Below, piece by piece: positions 1 through 5,064 of a DNA stretch of 5,064 nucleotides. The number at the start of each line of letters is the position of its first letter. Position 1 is the stretch's first letter. Location: assembly GCA_017470325.1 (NCBI GenBank), contig JAFUES010000070.1:1-5064 (forward strand), read 5' to 3'. Below the pieces are notes generated by a model. It made no database searches. It was not told where the DNA came from and worked only from the letters and a program-made list of their open reading frames with translations. The translations under genes and the position numbers were made by a program. Origin of the DNA: Oscillospiraceae bacterium. Lineage in GTDB: Bacteria > Bacillota_A > Clostridia > Oscillospirales > Oscillospiraceae.

Positions 1-1
1 C

Positions 2-3000
2 GGTGAGGGCAATAAGACCCTCCATCCGGACGGCTGGTGTGAGCATACCATCGTCTATAACGACCTGAAGCAGAAGGTTTCCGAGCGCTGGTTCGGCCTT
101 GAAGGTGAAGCGGTGCTGTTCAAGAACAGCTACAGCAGGATTGACCGGACCTTCGATGAAGCGGGGAACGTGGCCTCCGAGACGTACTACGACGTTGACG
201 GCAACATCGCCGCGAACGCGCAGGGTGTTGTTATTGTTGAGCGTCGCTACGACGACCAGAAGCACGTCGTCTGGTACCGCTATCTGGGCACCGAGGGTCA
301 GCCTATGGCTGTGAACGGCGTGGTGGAGATGGAGCAGGGCTACGACGCGGCCGGGAACGTCAACCTTGAAATCTTCTATGACGGCGCGGGCCAGCGCACG
401 CTGCATCCGGACGGCTGGTGCGAGCATCGCATCACCTTTGACGATGCAAAGCAAAAGGTCTCCGAGCGCTGGTTCGGGATTGACGGTGCGCCGACCCTCT
501 TCAAGGAGAGCTATAGCGGCATCGACCGTGCCTTTGACGAGGCGGGGAATGTGGCCTCTGAAACCTACTACGATATCGACGGCAACGTCGCCGCGAACGC
601 CCAGGGCATTATTACCGTTGAGCGCCGCTATGACGCGGACAGACGCGTCGTCTGGTACCGCTACCTGGACGCCGAGGGCCAGCCCATGGCCGTGAACGGC
701 GTGTGGCAGATGGAGCAGGGCTACGACGAAGCCGGGAACCTGAACCGTGAGACCGTGCTGGACGGGGAAGGAAATAAGACGCTCCACCCGGACGGCTGGT
801 GCGAGCATATCACCGTCTACAACGAGGCCAAGCAGAAAGTTTCCGAGCGCTGGCTGGGCGTGGATGGCGGGCCTGTCCCGTTCAAGGATGACTACAGCGG
901 CGTTGACAGGGAATTTGACGCCTATGGCAATACGGTTCGTGAGACATACTATGATGCCAGCGGGTCTATTGGCGCCAATAAAGCAGGCATCATAACAATT
1001 CTTCGTCGTTTTGACGACCAGAAGCATTTGCTCTGGTACTCCTACCAGGACGCAAACGGCCAGCCCATGGCGGTGAACGGGGTCTGGCAGATGGAGATGG
1101 CATATGATGAAGCTGGGAACCTGACCCGGGAGGCAGCTATGGACGGCGCGGGCGACCCTGCGCTGCATCCGGATGGCTGGCATGTGCACGATATACAGTA
1201 CGATGTCGCGGGTAACAAAGCTGCTGAGCGCTATACGGGCCTGGACGGCGAGCCGGTTCTGAACAAGGGCGACTATAGCGGCATTGACTGGATCTATGAC
1301 GAAAGCGGAAATCCGGTCCGCGAGACCTACTACGACGCTACCGGCGCAGTGGGACCAAACAGATCCGGGATAATCATTGTCGAACGGAATTATAATGAAC
1401 AGGGTCAGGTAACCGGCATTCGCTACCTGGACGCCCAGGAGTCTGCGATGCTGGTAGCCGGCGTGTATGGCATGTCGATGAATTATGACAGCGCGGGCAA
1501 TGTCAGCAGTGAGACCGTCCTGGACCAGGACGGAAACCCGACCCTGCATCCGGACGGTTGGTGTATCCACAGGATTATGACCAATGAGGCCAAACAGAAG
1601 ATCGGCGAGAGATATTATGATGTGGATGGGAAGCCTGCGCTTTACAAGGGCGACTACAGCGGCATCGACCGACACTACGACAAGCATGGCCGGGTTGACA
1701 TGGAGACATACCACGATGCCAGCGGCGATGTCGGCCCCAACAGAGAAGGGAAGGTCATCGTCAAGACCGTATACAACAAGAACGGGCAAATTGTCGAAAT
1801 GAGGTTCTTCGACGCCGGGAGCAATCCTATGGCGCCGGAGTCCGTGGGGGCTTACATTGAGCGCCGGGATTATGACGACGTCGGAAACGTCTGCGGCATC
1901 CATTATTTTGATGCCCAGAACCGCCCGATGCGCGCCAAAGGGGGTTGGGCGACGGCGGAGTACGTATTTGACGCACAGAAGCGCAAGATTTCTGAGGCCT
2001 ACTTCGACGAGTCGGGCAGCCTGTGCAAGATCGAGGGCGGCTATGCCAGGATCACCCGGGAATACGATGAGGCGGGCAATGTCGTCAATGAAACCTATTA
2101 CGATGAAACCGGCAGGCCGGCGGACAACGATAGAGGCGTTACCACCGTCAACCGGGAGTTCAACGGCGGCAAGGTTGCCGTGTACGAGGCGTATCGGAAC
2201 GCGGCCGGCGAGATTTGCGTCAACGACGGCGTTGGCTTCGCCGCCGTTTCAAGGTATGTGGACGATGATGGCCGAGTGCTGCGCGAGAGCTACTTTGACG
2301 CCGATGGCATGGCAATGATCAACGACAAGAAGGGCTGCGCGGCGATACTCTACGAATACGACGATCTGGGGCGTGTGATCTCACAGGCCTATTATGATAC
2401 CGACGGATCCCCCATGGAGGTAAGGGGCGTGCATCGGCTGGTGAAGTCCTACGACGCGGCGGGCAATGCCCAGCTGGAGCAGCAATATGACGCTCAGGGC
2501 GGACTGTTCAAGGGAAACCTGGGGTACGCGGCGGCTGTCAGGAGATTTGACGACGAGAAGCGCGTCACGGAGGAGAGCTATTACAGCGAGGACGGGCAGC
2601 GCACCTATTGCAAGGATGGCTATGCGATGGCCCTGATGACCTACGGCGAGGGCAAGAAGCCCATCGCCATCCGCTATTACGACACGGACGGCGCTCCGGT
2701 GACGACGGCATTGGGCTATCAGCAGGTCGTTTACGCCTACGACGAGAAGGACAACGTGCTGTCCGAGAGCTACTACGATCCAGAAGGCCTGCGCGTCCCC
2801 TGCAGCAACGGCTATGCGACCGTGACCTACCGAAATGACGCGAACGGCAAGGTGGAGGAGACCGCCTATTATGACGCCGCCAGTCATCTGACCCCTGTCA
2901 AGGACGGCTATGCCAGATGGGTCACGAAGCGCGACGACAAGGGAAATGTGGTACTGGAGACCTACTTCGATGAAAACAACCAGCCCTTCATCTTCAAGAA

Positions 3001-3679
3001 CGGCTATGCGGGTATCGCAAAGACCTACGACGAGAAGAACAGGGTGCTGACGCAGACCTACCTGGGCGGCGACGGCAACCCTGTGATCGTGAAGAACACG
3101 CGCTACGCCACAGTCGCCTATGAGTACGACGAACAGGGCAGGAAGATCCGCGAGAGCTACTACAACGAGGAGGGCCAGCTGTTTGTTCCGAACTGGGTCG
3201 GCACCTTCGCGAGCAAGACCTGGGAATTTGATGAGAAGAATCGCGTCGTTCTGGAGCAGACCTGGGACGCCGAGGGAAATCTGAAGAATAATGGCCAGGA
3301 CTATGCCACCCTTCGCTACTGGTACAGCGATGACGGCACCCAGGAGGTGCTGAGCTATGAGGATAAATCGGGCAATCTGCTGAACGGCGCTACGCACCTG
3401 GGCTACGCGAAGCTGCGGAAGACCTACGACAGCAGACATCTCCTGATTCGGGAGGAGTACCTGAACGGCAAGGACGAGCCGATGCATAACCGCAGCTATG
3501 TGTTTGGCAGGGTGCTGGAGTACGACGATCTGGGCCGCCTGGTGCGGGAATACACCTACGGCAAAGACGGCAAGCCCAGCAGCGGCCGGGGTCAGTTCTC
3601 CATCAGGGAATATACCTACGACGAATTTGGCAACCGTTCAGTTGCCTACTACAGCTCAAGCGGTGTACGTGTCAGGTAA
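2..3679 (+). CDS. Giant YD-type repeat protein, C-terminal 1225 residues (5' end outside window)
   Basis: The frame is open from the left edge to the TAA at 3677-3679. The GTG at 113 is an internal valine codon of a repeat, not a start, because the same repeat pattern runs through it from position 2. I count about 38 repeats of 30-34 residues, each built around a YDE.GN turn followed by E.YYD..G.P. This resembles RHS/YD repeats (PF05593 type), but the spacing is near 32 residues rather than about 21. Residues 7-643 form five 127-129-residue super-units; residues 644-1225 form 18 single repeats. The protein ends within a last repeat, with no RHS core, toxin, anchor (LPXTG) or enzyme domain visible. 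The composition is rich in D, E, Y and G, which suits a beta-rich, elongated, acidic rod. A surface or secreted location is inferred only from the repeat type and from the exported neighbour downstream. The biological role is unknown; alternatives are an adhesin, a scaffold, or an intracellular repeat protein. Confidence 0.9.
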   Translation, partial: GEGNKTLHPDGWCEHTIVYNDLKQKVSERWFGLEGEAVLFKNSYSRIDRTFDEAGNVASETYYDVDGNIAANAQGVVIVERRYDDQKHVVWYRYLGTEGQPMAVNGVVEMEQGYDAAGNVNLEIFYDGAGQRTLHPDGWCEHRITFDDAKQKVSERWFGIDGAPTLFKESYSGIDRAFDEAGNVASETYYDIDGNVAANAQGIITVERRYDADRRVVWYRYLDAEGQPMAVNGVWQMEQGYDEAGNLNRETVLDGEGNKTLHPDGWCEHITVYNEAKQKVSERWLGVDGGPVPFKDDYSGVDREFDAYGNTVRETYYDASGSIGANKAGIITILRRFDDQKHLLWYSYQDANGQPMAVNGVWQMEMAYDEAGNLTREAAMDGAGDPALHPDGWHVHDIQYDVAGNKAAERYTGLDGEPVLNKGDYSGIDWIYDESGNPVRETYYDATGAVGPNRSGIIIVERNYNEQGQVTGIRYLDAQESAMLVAGVYGMSMNYDSAGNVSSETVLDQDGNPTLHPDGWCIHRIMTNEAKQKIGERYYDVDGKPALYKGDYSGIDRHYDKHGRVDMETYHDASGDVGPNREGKVIVKTVYNKNGQIVEMRFFDAGSNPMAPESVGAYIERRDYDDVGNVCGIHYFDAQNRPMRAKGGWATAEYVFDAQKRKISEAYFDESGSLCKIEGGYARITREYDEAGNVVNETYYDETGRPADNDRGVTTVNREFNGGKVAVYEAYRNAAGEICVNDGVGFAAVSRYVDDDGRVLRESYFDADGMAMINDKKGCAAILYEYDDLGRVISQAYYDTDGSPMEVRGVHRLVKSYDAAGNAQLEQQYDAQGGLFKGNLGYAAAVRRFDDEKRVTEESYYSEDGQRTYCKDGYAMALMTYGEGKKPIAIRYYDTDGAPVTTALGYQQVVYAYDEKDNVLSESYYDPEGLRVPCSNGYATVTYRNDANGKVEETAYYDAASHLTPVKDGYARWVTKRDDKGNVVLETYFDENNQPFIFKNGYAGIAKTYDEKNRVLTQTYLGGDGNPVIVKNTRYATVAYEYDEQGRKIRESYYNEEGQLFVPNWVGTFASKTWEFDEKNRVVLEQTWDAEGNLKNNGQDYATLRYWYSDDGTQEVLSYEDKSGNLLNGATHLGYAKLRKTYDSRHLLIREEYLNGKDEPMHNRSYVFGRVLEYDDLGRLVREYTYGKDGKPSSGRGQFSIREYTYDEFGNRSVAYYSSSGVRVR
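20..1930 (+). repeat. Higher-order tandem array: five 381-387 bp super-units in coding frame
   Basis: Super-units begin at 20, 401, 782, 1163 and 1544, taking the leucine codon of the LHPDGW motif as start. The first four are exactly 381 bp (127 codons). The fifth is 387 bp because it has two extra codons after the PMA motif. Each contains four sub-repeats of about 34, 31, 32 and 30 residues, marked by HPDGW, YSGID, an AN..G or PN..G segment, and a GVW or GVY segment. The first three units are the most alike. The fourth and fifth have diverged, for example in the WCEH segment after HPDG. Positions 2-19 are the tail of a preceding unit, so the array continues to the left. Confidence 0.93.
1931..3676 (+). 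repeat. Degenerate array of about 18 single ~32-residue repeats
   Basis: The 582 codons divide into about 18 repeats averaging 32 residues. The HPDGW-marked four-repeat period is lost here. Most repeats open with a variable G-aromatic-A segment (GYA in many), then a YDE.GN-like turn and a YYD..G-like turn. Examples with clear GYA starts lie around 2036, 2521, 2617, 2806, 2908 and 3001. Individual repeats are too different at the DNA level to recombine easily, so this half looks older than the upstream array. The last repeat runs up to the stop codon. Confidence 0.85.
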
Positions 3680-3708
3680 GCACAATATTATTGAGACAAT
3701 CAACAGAC

Positions 3709-3714
3709 AGGAGG
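3709..3714 (+). promoter_or_regulatory. Ribosome binding site AGGAGG
   Basis: A full-consensus Shine-Dalgarno hexamer lies 8 bases before the ATG at 3723 and fixes the start of the exported protein gene. I see no convincing promoter or terminator in the 43 bases between the two genes, so translation from a shared transcript is likely. Confidence 0.9.
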
Positions 3715-3722
3715 ATTAACGA

Positions 3723-4790
3723 ATGAAACGGTTTTTTGCGATGCTGGTGGCAATGATGCTCATGGGAACTGCGGCGCTGGCGATGCCGGTGAGTATCGAC
3801 GAGGGTACGATGAAGCTATCCTGTAAGGACGGCGATGGGAATGTCACCCTTGACGTGGCGGAATTCCAGTTGCTCGGCATGGATACCGAAGGACAGTACC
3901 TGATCTATGCGGACGGCGGCTACTACAGCTTGCTTACCGCCTTGCAGGGGGTAAACCAGGCGGACGCCGGTCGCGTCGATGAGGTGGCCGGTATCCGCGA
4001 GGACAGCCTGCCGCAGCTGGTCAGGGGCAGCAAGGGCGACGCGGTCAGACAATTCCAGGAGGCGCTGGTGACGCTGGGCTACCTGGATGGCGGCGCGGAC
4101 GGAGACTTTGGCGGCAAGACGGAGACGGCCATCATGGCGCTCCAGGAGGCCCTGGGGCTGGAGCAGACCGGCGTCGCGGATGCGCGGCTGCAGATGCTGG
4201 CGCTGTCGATGATCCAGCCGAAGCTGGTGCTGGAGAACCAGGGCAATAATGAAGAGTTGCTGGCCGCCATCGCCCAGAAGACCGGCTTGGATCCCCAGAC
4301 GATCAGCGACAATAACCTGATCCTGGATTATGACGACATCGCGGGCACGGGCTTCCTGTCGGATGGAACCGTGATTTCCTACGCGAACCAGGCGATGGGG
4401 GACATCGACCAGTACGCGTTGACATTCCAGTTCGGCCTGCGGATACAGGACCAGGCGGATGGCACGGCGTCCGTTGACCCCGTGGTGAAGGTCAGCTGCC
4501 TGTGCGTGCGCCGCCCGGTGATCCAGGAGATCGTCTTGAAATCCGGGAATATCCGCGCAAACGCGTCCCTGCCGGAAATTAAAACCGCGCTGAACGGCGT
4601 TAAGACGGAGGAGAGCTGCATCGCCCCGCTGACTGCGGAGATGGTCGATGCACTGGCGAACGCCGAAGAAGCGGACGAATTGAAGATCCGCGTCAATGGA
4701 CAGTATGAGAGCTTTGACATCCGCGTGGACAAGGCGCAGCTGGCGTCGTTGGCTAGGATCGGCGCGCTTGCAAAGACATTGGCGCATTGA
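3723..4790 (+). CDS. Exported peptidoglycan-binding (PG_binding_1-like) domain protein, 355 residues
   Basis: The ATG at 3723 is set by the AGGAGG upstream and by a signal peptide that starts right there: KR at residues 2-3, a hydrophobic core at 4-19, and an ALA cleavage motif ending at residue 20. There is no lipobox cysteine, so the protein is probably released by signal peptidase I. Residues 23-80 form a short region with GQYLIYADGGYYSLL, probably a small beta domain. Residues 97-161 match the PG_binding_1 fold: LVRGSKGDAVRQFQ, then LGYLDGGADGDFGGKT, then a helix with TAIMALQ and a GLEQTGVAD ending. In this family the domain binds peptidoglycan outside the membrane. Residues 165-355 are unrecognised, with SCLC at 258-261 and an alanine-rich helical end. 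No amidase, NlpC/P60, LD-transpeptidase or lysozyme motif is visible, so it is better called a wall-binding protein than a hydrolase. It sits 43 bases behind the repeat-protein gene on the same strand, probably in one operon. Confidence 0.88.
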   Translation: MKRFFAMLVAMMLMGTAALAMPVSIDEGTMKLSCKDGDGNVTLDVAEFQLLGMDTEGQYLIYADGGYYSLLTALQGVNQADAGRVDEVAGIREDSLPQLVRGSKGDAVRQFQEALVTLGYLDGGADGDFGGKTETAIMALQEALGLEQTGVADARLQMLALSMIQPKLVLENQGNNEELLAAIAQKTGLDPQTISDNNLILDYDDIAGTGFLSDGTVISYANQAMGDIDQYALTFQFGLRIQDQADGTASVDPVVKVSCLCVRRPVIQEIVLKSGNIRANASLPEIKTALNGVKTEESCIAPLTAEMVDALANAEEADELKIRVNGQYESFDIRVDKAQLASLARIGALAKTLAH

Positions 4791-4807
4791 TCGGCGGGGA
4801 AGGGCAG

Positions 4808-4883
4808 AAGTCACCTGGGACGGTTCTGCTTGACTCCTTTTGCGAATGGAAGAAGTCAACAAGAACCGTTCCCGGTGACTTTT
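4808..4883 (+). terminator. Long hairpin plus T-run, copy 1 (possible terminator or REP-like palindrome)
   Basis: The arm at 4808-4837 pairs with 4852-4881 around a 14-base loop. By hand I count 25 Watson-Crick pairs, one G-U and four mismatches out of 30 positions. Four T residues (4880-4883) end the structure. It lies 17 bases after the stop codon of the exported protein gene, the expected place for an intrinsic terminator. The stem is longer than most terminators, and its core (GGGACGGTTCT against AGAACCGTTCCC) resembles dispersed palindromes I recall from Clostridia genomes, so a mobile REP-like origin is equally possible. Confidence 0.6.
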
Positions 4884-4892
4884 AAATGGGGG

Positions 4893-4921
4893 TTGAAGAT
4901 GACTATCTATTTTGGTAAAAT
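4893..4921 (+). promoter_or_regulatory. Promoter-like boxes, copy 1
   Basis: TTGAAG at 4893-4898 and TAAAAT at 4916-4921 are separated by 17 bases. Against the sigma-A consensus these match 4 of 6 and 5 of 6. Transcription from here would run straight into the hairpin of copy 2, so this copy may be unproductive or attenuated. Confidence 0.4.
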
Positions 4922-4924
4922 ATG

Positions 4925-5000
4925 AAGTCACCTGGGACGGTTCTGCTTGACTCCTTTTGCGAATGGAAGAAGTCAACAAGATCCGTTCCCGGTGACTTTT
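4925..5000 (+). terminator. Long hairpin plus T-run, copy 2
   Basis: This is the same palindrome as copy 1, with arms at 4925-4954 and 4969-4998 and a T-run at 4997-5000. The one base that differs between copies (T at 4982) replaces a T-A pair with a T-T mismatch, so this hairpin should be slightly weaker than copy 1. Confidence 0.6.
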
Positions 5001-5009
5001 AAATGGGGG

Positions 5010-5038
5010 TTGAAGATGACTATCTATTTTGGTAAAAT
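5010..5038 (+). promoter_or_regulatory. Promoter-like boxes, copy 2, facing the right edge
   Basis: TTGAAG at 5010-5015 and TAAAAT at 5033-5038 have a 17-base spacer. A transcript would start near 5045. The final bases of the window (GGGAGA at 5059-5064) look like a ribosome binding site, so this could be the working promoter of a gene that starts just beyond the window. That gene is not visible, so the assignment is tentative. Confidence 0.45.
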
Positions 5039-5064
5039 ATGATTTGTGAATAGGTTTTGGGAGA

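Larger units (their letters stand above)
4807..5040. repeat. Two head-to-tail copies of a 117 bp intergenic element
   Basis: Copy 1 is 4807-4923 and copy 2 is 4924-5040. They are identical except for A at 4865 against T at 4982. The match runs two bases further (GA at 5041-5042, which equals the start of a copy) and then stops. Each copy holds a long imperfect palindrome followed by an AT-rich segment with promoter-like boxes. The near identity indicates a recent tandem duplication, or an assembly error. I see no coding sequence in it. Confidence 0.95.

Noticed and set aside
113..115. GTG as start codon of the large repeat protein
   Set aside because: It lies inside a repeat, has no ribosome binding site, and the frame is open with repeat sequence to the left edge.
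20..1930. CRISPR-like or non-coding satellite array
   Set aside because: The period is 381 bp, a multiple of three, the reading frame stays open, and differences between units are mostly silent, so this is a coding repeat.
2381..3487. 368-codon open frame on the minus strand
   Set aside because: It lies antisense to the repeat protein and its hydrophobic, repetitive translation is the mirror of the GC-rich repeat codons. No ribosome binding site or domain supports it.
3560..3679. Polymorphic toxin tip at the C-terminus of the repeat protein
   Set aside because: The last residues still follow the YDE.GN repeat pattern and no RHS core or separate domain precedes the stop.
4886..4926. Tiny open frames after the hairpin (ATG at 4886, 10 codons; ATG at 4899 with GGGGG upstream, 8 codons)
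   Set aside because: They are very short, present identically in both copies, and overlap the promoter-like boxes. A leader peptide cannot be excluded, but nothing supports it.
3816..4979. 387-codon open frame on the minus strand with an internal duplicated peptide
   Set aside because: It overlaps the well-supported exported protein gene. It stays open through the 117 bp duplication only because 117 is a multiple of three. The duplicated peptide is the translated hairpin.
4807..5042. Insertion of a MITE with target-site duplication
   Set aside because: Apart from a 2-base GA at the copy borders there is no convincing target duplication, and the palindrome fills only part of the 117 bp unit. 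A simple tandem duplication explains it better.

Overview
The window holds two same-strand genes and a duplicated intergenic element. It looks like a moderately GC-rich Gram-positive bacterium of the Firmicutes/Clostridia type. The grounds are a strong AGGAGG ribosome binding site, a secreted protein with a classic signal peptide and a PG_binding_1-like domain, and long YD-repeat proteins of a kind I associate with gut or rumen Clostridia. The lineage is an inference from style only.

Positions 2-3679 are one open frame that enters from the left edge. It is the C-terminal 1225 residues of a giant, almost purely repetitive protein. The first half (20-1930) is a higher-order array: a 127-residue (381 bp) super-unit in exact register, itself made of four ~32-residue YD-type repeats and marked by an HPDGW motif. 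The second half (1931-3676) is 18 single ~32-residue repeats of the same basic kind, often with GYA in place of HPDGW. There is no RHS core and no C-terminal toxin or enzyme domain. The N-terminus, with any secretion signal, is outside the window.

After 43 bases that include a good ribosome binding site, positions 3723-4790 encode a 355-residue exported protein: signal peptide, short N-terminal region, PG_binding_1-like domain, and a C-terminal domain I do not recognise. The spacing suggests co-transcription with the repeat protein. A reasonable but unproven picture is a cell-envelope pair, one very long repeat protein and one small wall-binding protein.

Positions 4791-5064 are non-coding. 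They hold a 117 bp element present twice, head to tail, with a single difference. Each copy consists of a long imperfect hairpin ending in a T-run (terminator or REP-like palindrome), followed by an AT-rich stretch with a promoter-like TTGAAG-17-TAAAAT. The last bases (GGGAGA) could be the ribosome binding site of a gene just beyond the right edge, so the duplication may have doubled a terminator-plus-promoter boundary between two transcription units.
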